Positions 27,212 through 37,752 of a stretch of 64,000 bases of DNA are shown in pieces; the stretch's first letter is position 1, and every line of letters starts with the position of its first letter. The notes below the pieces were generated by a model. The model was not told the DNA's origin, made no database searches, and was given only the letters and a program-made list of their open reading frames with translations. This DNA is from Stappia sp. BW2 (GTDB lineage Bacteria; Pseudomonadota; Alphaproteobacteria; Rhizobiales; Stappiaceae), in the NCBI RefSeq assembly GCF_008107695.1, contig NZ_VIRG01000056.1, positions 232,474 to 296,473 of the forward strand, given 5' to 3'. Both the position numbers and the translations under genes were made by a program.

Positions 27212-27418
27212 TTACCCTTCAAGAGGCAGAATTGCCACCGTCACGGTGAAGACCGGATTGGTCTTTATCAGCCGAGTGGCACCGCGTTGCATATCCCGAG
27301 TGTCACAGGAAGTGATCAGCCTTCGCAGGAAGTCATGCTTTCCTTCGTTCTGGCGGAAGAGCGTTTCCAGAAACGCGGTGTCTTTGCCGTCCCATGCGTC
27401 AAGTTCTTTAACAAGCAA
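27212..27418 (-). CDS. Possible small or truncated hypothetical protein
   Basis: A 68-residue frame on the minus strand, 19 bases after the SDH assembly factor stop and 60 bases before the NADAR gene. It would start with TTG (LLVKELDAWDGKDTAFLETL). The composition looks protein-like (WDGKD, FLETLFRQ, GATRLIKTN) and the frame stays open only a few codons further upstream with no better start. It may be a remnant of a longer gene. I do not recognise a family and the evidence is weak. Confidence 0.35.
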   Translation of the reverse strand: MLVKELDAWDGKDTAFLETLFRQNEGKHDFLRRLITSCDTRDMQRGATRLIKTNPVFTVTVAILPLEG

Positions 27419-27437
27419 ACAGGCCAGGACCGGCTTC

Positions 27438-27701
27438 TCAGAAGTCCGACGTCAATCCCTTGATCTCCCAATCGTCGTAGCGGGTGGGTTCCAGCCCGCC
27501 GCGTCCGTTGATCTCTTCGGGCAGGTTCTGCTGTCTGGCGTCGATTTCCTTGCGCCGTTCCTCGGCTTCCAGCAAAGCGCGCTGGGCGGCCGGCGGCAGG
27601 TCTTCGAATGTCCGCTTCGGAGCTTCCTCGACCGAGGTCTTCAGGGAAGGAGCGTCGCTCTGGCTGTAGCGGCTCGTCGGGCTGTCCGGTGTTTCTGTCA
27701 T
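27438..27701 (-). CDS. DUF1674 protein (SdhAF4-like succinate dehydrogenase assembly factor)
   Basis: An 87-residue protein. The conserved part is the C-terminal third: GRGGLEPTRYDDWEIKGLTSDF, the hallmark of DUF1674, whose mitochondrial relative SDHAF4 helps load the flavinylated subunit into succinate dehydrogenase. The N-terminal half is low-complexity and rich in Ser, Pro and Glu. The ATG at 27701 is the natural start; the frame is open to 27878 but overlaps the htpX promoter region. It is divergent from htpX. Confidence 0.85.
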   Translation of the reverse strand: MTETPDSPTSRYSQSDAPSLKTSVEEAPKRTFEDLPPAAQRALLEAEERRKEIDARQQNLPEEINGRGGLEPTRYDDWEIKGLTSDF

Positions 27702-27751
27702 GGCTCTTCGTGGTCCGGTTCTGCGGTCTCGTCTGGCGTATATAGGGTAAT

Positions 27752-27780
27752 CTTGCCAAGGATGGCAGCACTCCCCATCT
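27752..27780 (+). promoter_or_regulatory. Sigma-32-like heat-shock promoter before htpX
   Basis: CTTGCCA (27752-27758) and CCCCATCT (27773-27780) are separated by 14 bases. This fits the heat-shock pattern CTTGAAA-N13-15-CCCCATNT, with a full match in the -10 part. The predicted start of transcription is some 70 bases before the htpX ATG. Confidence 0.65.
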
Positions 27781-27856
27781 GTTGAAAGGATAGAAAGGCC
27801 AAAACGTGCCCTTCTGCAAGCAGTCGTAATTGGAACAGAAACGGAAACACGCGGCG

Positions 27857-28825
27857 ATGAACTATATTCGCACAGCAATGCTTCTGGCGGCGATGACCGC
27901 CTTGTTCATGGGGATCGGTTTCATGATCGGCGGTCAGTCGGGCATGCTGATCGCGCTGCTCATTGCGGCCGCCATGAACCTGTTCAGTTACTGGAACGCG
28001 GACAAGATGGTTCTGCGCATGCATCATGCGCGGGAGGTGAACGAGCGCGAAGCTCCCGAATTCTACCGCATGATACAGCGGTTGGCACAGAATGCCGAAC
28101 TGCCCATGCCCAAGGTCTATATCATCAACAATCCGCAGCCGAACGCCTTTGCGACCGGCCGGAACCCGCAAAATGCCGCCGTGGCCGCGACAACCGGGCT
28201 GCTCGACATGCTGACGCCCGATGAAATTGCCGGCGTGATGGCGCATGAGCTGGCGCATGTGAAGCACCACGACACGCTGATCATGACGATCACGGCGACG
28301 ATTGCCGGTGCGATTTCCATGCTGGCCAATTTTGCCTTCTTCTTCGGCGGCAACCGCAACAATCCGCTCGGCATCGTCGGGGTCATCCTGATGATGGTCG
28401 TCGCGCCGCTGGCGGCGATGGTGGTGCAGATGGCGATTTCCCGGACCCGCGAATATGCGGCCGACCGGAGGGGGGCAGAGATCTGCGGTGAACCCATGTC
28501 GCTCGCATCCGCGCTGGCGAAAATTTCGCGGGGTGTCGAACACATCCACAATCCGGATGCGGAAGCCAATCCGGCGACGGCGCACATGTTCATCATGAAC
28601 CCGCTGTCCGGTGAGCGCATGGACAACCTTTTCTCGACCCACCCGAACACCCAGAACCGCATTAACGAATTGCGCAAGCTGGCTGACGCGGGTCTGGGCA
28701 CCGGCGGCAGGAGCGGTCCGACGTCGTTTACCCGCCAGGCTCCGCGGCAGTCCGGTCCCTGGGGTAGCGCCGGTTCAACCGGTCCATCCAGCGAACCGCG
28801 CCGCCCGAAAGGACCGTGGGGATAG
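27857..28825 (+). CDS. htpX: Membrane zinc protease HtpX
   Basis: An inner-membrane M48 metalloprotease that degrades misfolded membrane proteins. The 322-residue sequence has two N-terminal membrane segments (about residues 5-50), the zinc motif [12 protein letters not shown] near residue 130, two further segments, and the third ligand Glu in [15 protein letters not shown]. The tail is low-complexity, rich in Gly, Pro and Ser. The start is the ATG at 27857 (MNYIRTA), as in relatives. It is preceded by a sigma-32-like promoter, as expected for a heat-shock gene. Confidence 0.93.
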   Translation: MNYIRTAMLLAAMTALFMGIGFMIGGQSGMLIALLIAAAMNLFSYWNADKMVLRMHHAREVNEREAPEFYRMIQRLAQNAELPMPKVYIINNPQPNAFATGRNPQNAAVAATTGLLDMLTPDEIAGVMAHELAHVKHHDTLIMTITATIAGAISMLANFAFFFGGNRNNPLGIVGVILMMVVAPLAAMVVQMAISRTREYAADRRGAEICGEPMSLASALAKISRGVEHIHNPDAEANPATAHMFIMNPLSGERMDNLFSTHPNTQNRINELRKLADAGLGTGGRSGPTSFTRQAPRQSGPWGSAGSTGPSSEPRRPKGPWG

Positions 28826-28989
28826 GTTTCTGTCCCCCGGAAGGTCCGGCTCCACGGCAAAAACAGCTTTGCCGGAACACTGCCCGGCTCTAATATAACC
28901 AGATGCGCCGCGACCGGCAGACCGGTCTGCGGCGCTTGATTTTGATACCGGCCGCAACAGCACGGCCGGCTGCGTGAATGGATTGACCC

Positions 28990-30366
28990 TTGACCAAACG
29001 GCCCAATAACAAACAGAAGCCAGCCGGCAAACCGGCAACGGAACAGGCCGAAAAGCCGGGGTTCGCCGCGCGCAAGGTGGCTACCGATATCCTTGGCAAC
29101 GTCGTTCACAAGAAACGGCCTCTCGACGGCGAGTTGGACATCGCATCCGGTCATTCCGGGTTTCGTGCGCTCGCTGCCAACGACCGCTCGCTGGTGCGCG
29201 CGATCATCGGTGCAGCCTTGCGCCATCGGGGGGAGATTGCCGAAATTCTGGACCGCTTGCTCGACCGGCCGATCCCGGAAAAGACGGGGCGGGTTCTGGA
29301 TATTCTGCATGTGGCCATTGCCCAGATGCTTTTTCTCGACATTCCGGATCGCGCAGCGGTCTCTCTTGCTGTCGACCATGCCGGCTTCGACCGCCGTGCC
29401 CGGCCCTACAAGGGTCTGGTCAACGGTGTGCTGCGGCGGCTGGGGCGCGAGCGGGACGACGTAACGGCCGATCTCGACGCTGCCGTCCTGAACACGCCTG
29501 ACTGGATGATGGAAAGCTGGCAGGCGGCCTATGGAGCGGAGACGGCGCGCGAGATTGCGCAGGCTCACGAAAATGAAGCCGCGCTCGATCTGTCTGTAAA
29601 GGCGGATCCGGAAGGATGGGCCCAAAAGCTGGACGGCCAGATCGTGGGGGCAGGCAGCATCCGCGTTGTGCGCAAGGGGGCTGTCGACGCTCTGGAAGGG
29701 TACGGCGACGGGCAATGGTGGGTGCAGGACGCCGCTGCGGCGCTTCCCGCTCGTCTGCTGGGCGACGTGAAGGGTCTGCGTGTTGCCGATCTTTGTGCCG
29801 CACCGGGCGGCAAGACCGCGCAATTAGCCGCCGCCGGCGCTTCCGTCACTGCGGTTGATATTTCGAAAGCGCGCTTGAAGCGCCTTGAAGAGAACATGAG
29901 CCGGCTTGGCCTGAGTGTTGAAACGGTTGCGGCGGATCTTCGGGCCTTCGAGCCGGAGGAGCCCTTTGACGCGATCCTGCTCGATGCGCCCTGCAGCGCA
30001 ACGGGAACGATCCGCAGGCACCCCGATGTGCCCTGGATCAAGAAGCCCTATGACATTGAAAAACTGACGGAAATCCAGAGTGAGCTGTTGGACAGGGTGA
30101 TCAGTTGGGTGAAGCCGGGCGGCCTGATCGTCTATTGCACGTGTTCGCTGGAAGCGGCCGAGGGTGAAGCCCAGGTGTCCGCTTTTCTGGACAGGCAGAG
30201 CGGGAAAATCGAGCTGGTTCCGGTCGACGCCGGCGAGGTGGGCGGTCTTGCCGATTGTGTCACGCAAGAAGGCTATCTTCGCTGTCTGCCCTGCCATAGC
30301 GCCGCCGTGGACCCTGTGAGCAAGGGCATGGACGGCTTTTTTGCCGCAAGAGTCCGCCGGTTTTAA
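28990..30366 (+). CDS. rsmB: 16S rRNA m5C967 methyltransferase RsmB (NusB domain plus RsmB/NOP domain)
   Basis: A 458-residue enzyme that methylates C967 of 16S rRNA. The N-terminal part (about residues 25-160) is the NusB-like RNA-binding domain. The catalytic part has the SAM loop VADLCAAPGGKTAQLAA, the motif IV cysteine in DAPCSATG (about residue 334) needed for product release, and the motif VI nucleophile in CTCSLEAAEGE (about residue 383). The start is TTG at 28990 with a weak ribosome-binding site. The heparinase-like gene and purH follow on the same strand. Confidence 0.92.
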   Translation: MTKRPNNKQKPAGKPATEQAEKPGFAARKVATDILGNVVHKKRPLDGELDIASGHSGFRALAANDRSLVRAIIGAALRHRGEIAEILDRLLDRPIPEKTGRVLDILHVAIAQMLFLDIPDRAAVSLAVDHAGFDRRARPYKGLVNGVLRRLGRERDDVTADLDAAVLNTPDWMMESWQAAYGAETAREIAQAHENEAALDLSVKADPEGWAQKLDGQIVGAGSIRVVRKGAVDALEGYGDGQWWVQDAAAALPARLLGDVKGLRVADLCAAPGGKTAQLAAAGASVTAVDISKARLKRLEENMSRLGLSVETVAADLRAFEPEEPFDAILLDAPCSATGTIRRHPDVPWIKKPYDIEKLTEIQSELLDRVISWVKPGGLIVYCTCSLEAAEGEAQVSAFLDRQSGKIELVPVDAGEVGGLADCVTQEGYLRCLPCHSAAVDPVSKGMDGFFAARVRRF

Positions 30367-30494
30367 CGCGGAATAAACTGTTCACTTGCAATGATTCTTT
30401 AAATGAAATGCTAACCTTAATGGTTCGTTTCCAGAAATAGATACCGGAGACACCCCATAAACGCGCAAAAACCATCAGTTTTGGAGATGGTTTG

Positions 30495-32252
30495 GTGAAT
30501 ACTGCAAGCCTCAGTGAAAGAAGCCGCGTCTGGCGGCTCTTGGCCCTGCATATTTGGCAACGCTCCTTGAAATGGATGCATGGCGGGCCGCTGTTCCGCA
30601 TGCGTCCGTTTTCGGCTGTGCCTGCGCGCCTGCTCCTCGCGCCGCAGGATCTGCGTACTGCTGACGCGACAAATGCCGCCGATATCTACGGCGGTCGCTT
30701 TCTGTTTTCCGGCCATCTGGTGGAAACGCAAGGCAGATCTCCGTTCGAACTGAAGGCCGTTCATGAAGACTGGCAGCGCGAGTTGCACAGTTTCGGCTGG
30801 ATGCGGGATCTTCGGGCCGCCGACAGCCAGATCTCCCGGCAAAATGCCCGGGCTCTGGTGGAAGACTGGATCAGGTTCTGCGGCCGTTGGCACGACATCG
30901 GCTGGGAAGCGTCGGTCGTCACGCGCCGCATCCTGTCCTGGCTGGCCCATTCGCCCTTCATTCTTCAAGACGGCGACCACGAGTTCTACCGCAGTTTCGT
31001 ACGGTCGCTGGCCCGTCAGGTGCGCTATCTGCGCCAGACCATCAATGAAACGGAAGACGGCGTAGAGCGCCTGCATGCGGCGCTGGCCATGGCCTCTGCC
31101 TGCATCTCCATGGCCGGGCAAGGCCGTTTCGCGCGCCAGAGCATCCGGCGACTGGATCAGGAGCTGACGCGCCAGATCCTGCCGGATGGCGGCCACATAT
31201 CGCGCAATCCGAAAGCGCTGATCGACATTCTGGCGGATCTGCTGCCGGTTCGTCAGGCCTTCGTGGCCCAGGGGCTGGAAGTGCCGCCGGCCATGGTGCA
31301 GTCGGTGGACCGGATGATGCCGCTCTTGCGCTTCTTCCGTCATGGCGACGGGGCGCTTGCGCATTTCAACGGTATGGGCTCCACGCCCAGCGATCTTGTC
31401 GCGACCATTCTGGCGTATGACGATGCACGCGGCGCGCCGCCGCTCAACGCGCCGCATTCGGGCTATCAGCGTCTCATTGGCGGGACATCCGTCGTCGTGA
31501 TCGACACCGGCCCTGCCCCTGCGGTGGGTGTTTCCCGCGACGCCCATGCAGGCTGCCTGTCCTTCGAGTTTTCCTCCGGCAGCAACCGCATCGTCGTCAA
31601 TTGCGGCGTTTCACCCAAGTCCAATCCGGCCTGGCGCCGGGTCAGCCGCTCGACGCCCGCTCATTCAACGGCGGTGATCGAGGATACGTCTTCCTGCCGG
31701 TTCCTGTCCGACCGGCCTTTCGGGCATATTCTGGGCGCTCCCATCCTGTCCGGACCGGTCAAGGTGCCGGTGGAGCGGGAAGACGATGCTGCCGGAAGCC
31801 GGATCACCGCCTCCCATGACGGCTATGCGAGCGAGTTCCACGTTCTGCATGAAAGGGACATTCGCCTTGCAGGCGATGGCACGGTGCTGGATGGCATCGA
31901 TACGTTCTCGGCAATCGCACAGGTCGACCGGGAAAACCACTATGCGATCCGTTTTCACCTGCACCCGGGCCTGCGCAGCTCGCTCATCCGGGGCGGATCG
32001 GCGGTGCTGCTGGTCTGCCGCGATGGCGAAGCGTGGGAATTCGAGGCGCCGGGTACGGAAGTCATGCTGGAAGAAAGCATCTATCTGTCCGATGTCTACG
32101 GTCATCGCAAGAGCGAGCAGATCGTGATCACCGGTGCCGTGCTCGAAGCCCCTTCGGTCGGGTGGCAGTTCCGCAAGACGGCGACGGCGAAGCTCAGCCG
32201 GCGCGGCACCAGCGATTTCGATGAGCCGGACGAGCTGCCGCTGGAAGAATAG
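30495..32252 (+). CDS. Heparinase II/III-like protein
   Basis: A 585-residue protein with an alpha/alpha-toroid N-terminal part and a beta-rich C-terminal heparinase II/III domain (about residues 330-560, with VVVIDTGPAPAVGVSRDAHAG and HSTAVIEDTSSCR). Relatives are alginate or heparin lyases, but this alphaproteobacterial type, found between rsmB and purH, has no visible signal peptide and no shown activity. I start it at GTG 30495, eight bases after GGAGATGG; an in-frame TTG directly precedes it. Distance and strand suggest cotranscription with purH. Confidence 0.85.
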   Translation: MNTASLSERSRVWRLLALHIWQRSLKWMHGGPLFRMRPFSAVPARLLLAPQDLRTADATNAADIYGGRFLFSGHLVETQGRSPFELKAVHEDWQRELHSFGWMRDLRAADSQISRQNARALVEDWIRFCGRWHDIGWEASVVTRRILSWLAHSPFILQDGDHEFYRSFVRSLARQVRYLRQTINETEDGVERLHAALAMASACISMAGQGRFARQSIRRLDQELTRQILPDGGHISRNPKALIDILADLLPVRQAFVAQGLEVPPAMVQSVDRMMPLLRFFRHGDGALAHFNGMGSTPSDLVATILAYDDARGAPPLNAPHSGYQRLIGGTSVVVIDTGPAPAVGVSRDAHAGCLSFEFSSGSNRIVVNCGVSPKSNPAWRRVSRSTPAHSTAVIEDTSSCRFLSDRPFGHILGAPILSGPVKVPVEREDDAAGSRITASHDGYASEFHVLHERDIRLAGDGTVLDGIDTFSAIAQVDRENHYAIRFHLHPGLRSSLIRGGSAVLLVCRDGEAWEFEAPGTEVMLEESIYLSDVYGHRKSEQIVITGAVLEAPSVGWQFRKTATAKLSRRGTSDFDEPDELPLEE

Positions 32253-32327
32253 AGACCTTCCGCTTTTGCTGAAGACGTGATAGGGCGACGGCAATTCCCG
32301 GATCGTCCCCTATTGCGAGGCAAATTC

Positions 32328-33944
32328 ATGGCCATTGTGTCCAAAGCCGTACCTGTTCCCGAGCTGGTTTCCGTCAAGCGTGCGCTTCTGTCCGTCTTCG
32401 ACAAGACCGGCCTTGTCGACTTTGCAAAAGCGCTGTCCGAGCGCGGTGTCGAGCTGGTTTCCACCGGCGGTTCCTACAAGGCGCTGAAGGAAGCCGGGCT
32501 TGCGGTTCTGGATATTTCCGAAGTCACCGACTTTCCGGAAATCATGGATGGCCGCGTGAAGACGCTGCATCCGAAGGTGCATGGCGGTCTGTTGTCGGTC
32601 CGTGACGATGCGGACCACCAGAAGGCGATGAGCGAGCATGACATCGTCGGCATCGACCTCTTCTGCGGCAATCTCTATCCGTTCGAGGACGTTGTCGCCT
32701 CCGGCGCCGACTATGCCACCGGTATCGAAAACATTGACATTGGCGGTCCGGCGATGACCCGTGCGGCTGCCAAGAACCATGCTTATGTCACCGTCGTCAC
32801 CGACCCGGCCGACTACGATGCGGTGATTTCCGAGCTTGATGCCAACGACGGCAAGGCACCGCTGGCGCTGCGCAAGAAGCTGGCACAGAAGGCATTTGCC
32901 CGGACGGCTGCCTATGATGCCGCTGTTTCCAACTGGATGGCGGATCAACTGGACGAGGCAACGCCCGCCCACCGCGCGGTTGGCGGCAGCCTTGCCGAAG
33001 TCATGCGCTATGGCGAAAACCCGCATCAGACGGCCGGTTTCTACACCACCGGAGAGCAGCGTCCGGGTGTGGCCACGGCCAGGCAGTTGCAGGGCAAGAC
33101 CCTTTCCTACAACAACATCAACGACACGGACGCCGCGTTCGAGCTGGTGAGCGAGTTCGATCCGGCCCGCACGAGCGCCGTCGCCATCATCAAGCATGCC
33201 AACCCTTGCGGCGTTGCCGAAGGCACCAGCCTGAAGGAAGCTTACGAGCTGGCCCTGCGCTGCGACCCGGTTTCCGCCTTTGGCGGCATTGTTGCCCTGA
33301 ACCAGACGCTGGACGCTGCTGCGGCGGAAGAGATCGTCAAGATGTTCACCGAAGTCATCATCGCGCCGGATGCCGATGATGCGGCACGGGAAATCATCGC
33401 GGGGAAAAAGAACCTGCGCCTTCTGGTCACCGGCGGCCTTGCCGATGCGCGCGCCAAGGGCCTGTTCGTCAAATCCGTCGCTGGCGGTCTTCTGGTCCAG
33501 TCACGCGATAATGGCGTGGTCGACGACCTTGACCTCAAGGTTGTCACCAAGCGCGCTCCGAGCGAGCAGGAACTGGCTGATCTGAAATTTGCCTTCCGGG
33601 TCGCCAAGCATGTGAAGTCCAACGCCATTGTCTATGCCAAGGACGGCGCGACGGTTGGTGTTGGCGCCGGCCAGATGAGCCGTGTGGATTCCGCGCGCAT
33701 CGCCGCTCGCAAGGCGCTGGACGCGACCGAAGCTGCAGGCCTTTCCGAGCCGCTCACAAAGGGTTGTGTGGTCGCCTCCGATGCCTTCTTCCCGTTTGCC
33801 GATGGTCTTCTGTCCGCAGCCGAAGCCGGTGCGACAGCCGTGATCCAGCCGGGCGGGTCCATGCGCGATGAGGATGTGATTGCGGCAGCCGACGAGGCAG
33901 GCCTTGCAATGGTGATGACCGGCATGCGTCATTTCAGGCATTAA
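32328..33944 (+). CDS. purH: Bifunctional AICAR formyltransferase / IMP cyclohydrolase PurH
   Basis: Catalyses the last two steps of IMP synthesis. The 538-residue protein has the N-terminal cyclohydrolase (MGS fold; [46 protein letters not shown]) and the C-terminal formyltransferase with [23 protein letters not shown] (catalytic Lys-His) and [10 protein letters not shown]. The length is normal. The ATG at 32328 follows GAGG by nine bases; the frame is open from 32277. A strong terminator follows. Confidence 0.96.
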   Translation: MAIVSKAVPVPELVSVKRALLSVFDKTGLVDFAKALSERGVELVSTGGSYKALKEAGLAVLDISEVTDFPEIMDGRVKTLHPKVHGGLLSVRDDADHQKAMSEHDIVGIDLFCGNLYPFEDVVASGADYATGIENIDIGGPAMTRAAAKNHAYVTVVTDPADYDAVISELDANDGKAPLALRKKLAQKAFARTAAYDAAVSNWMADQLDEATPAHRAVGGSLAEVMRYGENPHQTAGFYTTGEQRPGVATARQLQGKTLSYNNINDTDAAFELVSEFDPARTSAVAIIKHANPCGVAEGTSLKEAYELALRCDPVSAFGGIVALNQTLDAAAAEEIVKMFTEVIIAPDADDAAREIIAGKKNLRLLVTGGLADARAKGLFVKSVAGGLLVQSRDNGVVDDLDLKVVTKRAPSEQELADLKFAFRVAKHVKSNAIVYAKDGATVGVGAGQMSRVDSARIAARKALDATEAAGLSEPLTKGCVVASDAFFPFADGLLSAAEAGATAVIQPGGSMRDEDVIAAADEAGLAMVMTGMRHFRH

Positions 33945-33964
33945 TTTCTGACATTCGTCGATTT

Positions 33965-34002
33965 GAAGGGTCGGTTTCCGCGAGGACCGGCCCTTCTTTT
34001 TT
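33965..34002 (+). terminator. Rho-independent terminator after purH
   Basis: GAAGGGTCGGT and ACCGGCCCTTC form an 11-bp stem (one G-T pair) with an ATT-rich-free 11-base loop, followed by TTTTTT. It begins 20 bases after the purH stop. Confidence 0.88.
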
Positions 34003-34183
34003 GGGTATACCTTTCTGCTTTACGTATTAGCTAGATATTAATCTGAAATTTCATCTAAAAAATACCGCAACAACACGGAAAATTGGGTTCGCTGAAGACC
34101 TTGTTAACGCACGGTAGGGTAGTGTGACGTAAGTTTCGGCAGGTATTGGCCTGCCTTTTTCTTGCGATTCACGGAGATTGCCG

Positions 34184-36295
34184 GTGTTTGGACGCGCGAA
34201 GGTCACAACAAAGCTAATAGGAGCCAGTGCGGCTACCCTTACTGTCGCCCTGGTGGTCGGCATTAGTTTTATCGCATGGGAAGCTTCCCGGATTACAGGA
34301 GACCTGGCGCGCTCGGAAGCCGAGGCCGTGGCGCGTGAGCAGGCCGAGTTTGTGCAGAACGGTCTGGAAAACGGTCTCAAGTCCGCACAGGCATTGGCGA
34401 GTTCCCTCAGCGGCATGAAAAAAGCCGGTGTGATTGATCGAGAAGCCTGGAACTCTGTTGTTGAAAACGCAACGCTGACCAACATGGATCTTGCTGGCAC
34501 CTGGGGCGTGATCGCCGGTGACAAGCTTGACGGCAGGGACGCGGAGTTGAAGGGCAACGAGAGATGGGCTGTCGGTGGACAGTGGCAGCCCTACTATTTC
34601 CGCAAGCCGGACGGCACCCTGACCTACCGGCCGATCGAGGAAATCACCGTCGGAGACTTGAGTGACGCCGGCGACCTCTGGTTCAACGGTGCCTATGTGT
34701 CCGGCAAGGACTACATGACGGAACCCTATAACTGGGATGCCGACGGCAAGGTCGTGACCGGCGTGTCGTTCTCATCCCCAATCCGCGACGGCGGCACGGT
34801 CATCGGTGTTGCTGGTGGCGATATTCTTCTGACCCCGCTGTCTGAAGTGCTGGGCAAACAGCGCCCGCTGGATACGGGGTCGGTCCACCTCCTGTCTCAG
34901 AACGGCGTCTGGATCGCTCATCCGGATCCGGCAGTTCTCGGCAAGCCGTGGACGGAAGGCCGATCTGAAGCCGATCTCGCCGTGCAGGACAAGCTTCTGG
35001 CGGCGGTCAAGAACGGCGAACCCTTTGCCTATGACGGATACTCCAACACGCTCGGCACCGATGTGCACCGTATCGTCATGCCGGTCAGCGTGACCGGTAC
35101 CGATGCCAAGCTGGCCGTTGTGGTCAACGTGCCGCTTTCAACCCTCAATGCGGCATCATCCTCGATCACCACCATGATTATCATCGTGGGTGTCGTGCTG
35201 CTCATCGTGGTGGCATTGTCCATCTACTTCGTCGGTAACACCATTGTTCGCCGCCCGCTGGAACGCGCCGTTGGCAGCATTCAGGCACTTATCGACCGCC
35301 GCTATGACGAGCCGATCCAGGACACGGACCGCCACGACGAAATCGGCGAGATCAGCAATGCTCTCGAAGTGTTCCGCGAAAAGGCGCAGCAGGCCGAAGC
35401 CCTGGCCGCCGAGCAGGAAGAAGCACAGCGCCAGCAACTGGCCCGCGCAAGCCGGATCAGCGAGCTGTCGCAGAATTTCGACCGCCAGATCTCCGAGCTG
35501 ACCCAGACCGTGATGCATCAGGTGCAGGACCTCAACGCGGCGTCGGTGACGCTGACGGCGGGTGCCGACGACACCAGCGAAAAGAGTACGGCAGTGGCCG
35601 CCGCCTCCGAAGAAGCCTCGTCGAACGTGGAAACGGTCGCATCCGCTGCAGAGGAGCTGATGGCTTCCGTCGGCGAAATCTCCCGCCAGATGACACAGTC
35701 CTCGGAGATTGCGTCGCATGCCGTGGAGCAGGCCAAGTCGACAAACAGCAAGATCGAAGGGCTCGCGGAAGCTGCCAACCGGATCAGCGAAGTGGTCAAG
35801 TTGATCACCGACATCGCCGAGCAGACAAACCTTCTGGCGCTGAACGCGACCATCGAAGCGGCGCGTGCCGGGGAAGCCGGCAAGGGCTTTGCCGTTGTGG
35901 CCGCCGAGGTGAAGGAACTGGCCAACCAGACAGCCAAGGCGACCGAGGAAATCTCGCTGCAGATCCAGTCGGTGCAGACGGAAACCGCCGGTTCTGTCGA
36001 TGCCATCAAGGGCATCTCCGAAACAATCGAAAAGATGAACGAGATTTCTTCGTCCATCCAGTCTTCGGTTGAACAGCAGGGTCTTGCCACCGACGAGATC
36101 GCCCGCAACATCCAGGAAGCCTCCAACGGCACCCAGGAAGTTGCGCAGAACATCGTCAAGGTGGCTGCCTCGGCAGACGACACCGGCAGCGCGGCCCGTC
36201 AGGTTTCGGCCTCCGCCAACGTGCTGCAAACGGAAGCGGACCGCCTCAAGCAGGAAGTCGAAGGCTTCCTTGCCAACGTCCGTCAGGTTGCCTGA
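34184..36295 (+). CDS. Methyl-accepting chemotaxis protein with dCache-type sensor
   Basis: A 703-residue chemoreceptor. The first membrane segment is at about residues 10-32. A large periplasmic Cache-type domain (about 40-320, with [15 protein letters not shown] [18 protein letters not shown] and [13 protein letters not shown]) is followed by a second segment at about 327-350 and a HAMP domain ([19 protein letters not shown]). The signalling hairpin carries the invariant tip [27 protein letters not shown] sequence. It ends LANVRQVA without a CheR-binding pentapeptide. GTG at 34184 is preferred because GGAGA lies seven bases upstream; TTG at 34178 would be too close. The ligand is unknown, though amino acids are common for this sensor type. 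Confidence 0.9.
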   Translation: MFGRAKVTTKLIGASAATLTVALVVGISFIAWEASRITGDLARSEAEAVAREQAEFVQNGLENGLKSAQALASSLSGMKKAGVIDREAWNSVVENATLTNMDLAGTWGVIAGDKLDGRDAELKGNERWAVGGQWQPYYFRKPDGTLTYRPIEEITVGDLSDAGDLWFNGAYVSGKDYMTEPYNWDADGKVVTGVSFSSPIRDGGTVIGVAGGDILLTPLSEVLGKQRPLDTGSVHLLSQNGVWIAHPDPAVLGKPWTEGRSEADLAVQDKLLAAVKNGEPFAYDGYSNTLGTDVHRIVMPVSVTGTDAKLAVVVNVPLSTLNAASSSITTMIIIVGVVLLIVVALSIYFVGNTIVRRPLERAVGSIQALIDRRYDEPIQDTDRHDEIGEISNALEVFREKAQQAEALAAEQEEAQRQQLARASRISELSQNFDRQISELTQTVMHQVQDLNAASVTLTAGADDTSEKSTAVAAASEEASSNVETVASAAEELMASVGEISRQMTQSSEIASHAVEQAKSTNSKIEGLAEAANRISEVVKLITDIAEQTNLLALNATIEAARAGEAGKGFAVVAAEVKELANQTAKATEEISLQIQSVQTETAGSVDAIKGISETIEKMNEISSSIQSSVEQQGLATDEIARNIQEASNGTQEVAQNIVKVAASADDTGSAARQVSASANVLQTEADRLKQEVEGFLANVRQVA

Positions 36296-36323
36296 CGCAA
36301 GACCTCACCAGAGCAAACATCAA

Positions 36324-36353
36324 ACGCGCCGGATTTTTCCGGCGCGTTTTTGT
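36324..36353 (+). terminator. Rho-independent terminator after the chemoreceptor gene
   Basis: ACGCGCCGG (36324-36332) pairs with CCGGCGCGT (36339-36347) around a six-base loop, followed by TTTTTG. It lies 28 bases past the stop and can also serve the convergent MFS gene only weakly. Confidence 0.88.
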
Positions 36354-36381
36354 TTGGGCAACACCCACCCCGGTGCGCGTT

Positions 36382-37752
36382 TTATCGCTCCCGCACTTTC
36401 AGCAGCAACATCAGGCCGATGCCGAAAAACACCAGGATGACAGACATGCCTGCCGGTTGGCTGGCTGTGAGCGCGGTTACCACGCCAACGGTGAGCGGAG
36501 CGAGGAAGCTGGTGACTTTTCCTGACAGGGCCAGAAGGCCGAAATACTGGGTTGCGTGCTGAGGCGGGGTAATGCGGACCAGAAGACTGCGGCATGAAGC
36601 CTGCATGGGGCCGGACACCGCGCCAATGACACCGCCAAGGGCAATGAAGACCTGTTCCGGCAGAGACGCGAAAAGCGCGCCTTCAGGGGCCGCGGCGGTC
36701 TTGATGACAAAAAACACCGTTGTCTTGTCGATGGAGATGATGCCGAGGCCGCAGACCATCAGAACGACAAGCGAGAAAACGATCACCGGCTTGGCTCCAA
36801 AGCGGTCGTCCAGCGGCCCGCCGAACAACAGGCCAAGGGTCCCGGTGACGGTCAGGATGATGCCGAAGGTGCCGATTTCGATGGAGCCCCAGCCGAGCTG
36901 GCCAGCGGCATAGATACCGCCGAAGGCGAAGAGGGCGACGAGACCGTCCTTGAAGATCATGTTGGCGAGAAGGAACAGGAAAATGTTCTTGTTGGTTCGT
37001 GCCTGAGCCAGGCTCGTGAGCAGGGTTGCCACTCCAGTGCGAACGGCAGGGCCGATTTTCGACTGATGCGGTACATCCGGCACGAACAGGAACATCGGCA
37101 GGACGAAAACAAGATACCAGAGCGCTGAGAACGGACCAGCGGCCCGGTCGCCTTCCCGTGTCGCTGCATCGAGCCCCAGGACCGGCTGGAAACCGAGCAG
37201 GGTCTTGCCCGTTTCGGGGCTGGCAGCGAAAAATCCAAGCGCTATCACAAGGGTGATCAGGCCGCTGGCATAGCCAAGCGCCCAGCCGAAGCTGGACAGG
37301 CGCCCGATGCGTTCCGGCGGCACCAGCGAAGGCATCATGGCATTGTTGAAGACGGTAGCGATTTCGATGGACAGCGTGCCGATGGCAAAGGCGACGAGGG
37401 CTATGGCGATGCTGTTCGGGCTTCCCGGTGCAGCGTACCAGAAGGCCCAGCAGCAGATGACGAAGGGCAGCGAGAAGACAAGGATCCAGCGTTTTCGCCG
37501 TCCGGTCGCATCCGCAACGGACCCCAGAACGGGAGCGGCAACGGCAATGCACAGCCCGGCAGCCGCGGTGGCGTATCCCCACAGCGACTGGCCTTCGGCG
37601 GGCGTCGCAGCCAGAGTCGAGGCAAAATAGGGCGCAAAGACGAAGGTGGTAATCAGCGTGAAGAACGGCTGCGCCGCCCAGTCGAACAGCGCCCAGGAAA
37701 GAACGGTGCGCCTGTTGGATGCCTGAAAGGGAATGTCTGAAACGGGGGTCAT
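36382..37752 (-). CDS. UMF1-family MFS transporter
   Basis: A 456-residue protein with about 12 membrane segments. The N-terminal signature RRTVLSWALFDWAAQPFFTLITTFVFAPYFAS and the loop GSVADATGRRKRWI are characteristic of the UMF1 branch, related to the Atg22 vacuole effluxer. Substrates of bacterial members are not established; amino acid efflux is suggested by the fungal relative. It stands alone with a repeat-bearing gap upstream. Confidence 0.88.
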   Translation of the reverse strand: MTPVSDIPFQASNRRTVLSWALFDWAAQPFFTLITTFVFAPYFASTLAATPAEGQSLWGYATAAAGLCIAVAAPVLGSVADATGRRKRWILVFSLPFVICCWAFWYAAPGSPNSIAIALVAFAIGTLSIEIATVFNNAMMPSLVPPERIGRLSSFGWALGYASGLITLVIALGFFAASPETGKTLLGFQPVLGLDAATREGDRAAGPFSALWYLVFVLPMFLFVPDVPHQSKIGPAVRTGVATLLTSLAQARTNKNIFLFLLANMIFKDGLVALFAFGGIYAAGQLGWGSIEIGTFGIILTVTGTLGLLFGGPLDDRFGAKPVIVFSLVVLMVCGLGIISIDKTTVFFVIKTAAAPEGALFASLPEQVFIALGGVIGAVSGPMQASCRSLLVRITPPQHATQYFGLLALSGKVTSFLAPLTVGVVTALTASQPAGMSVILVFFGIGLMLLLKVRER

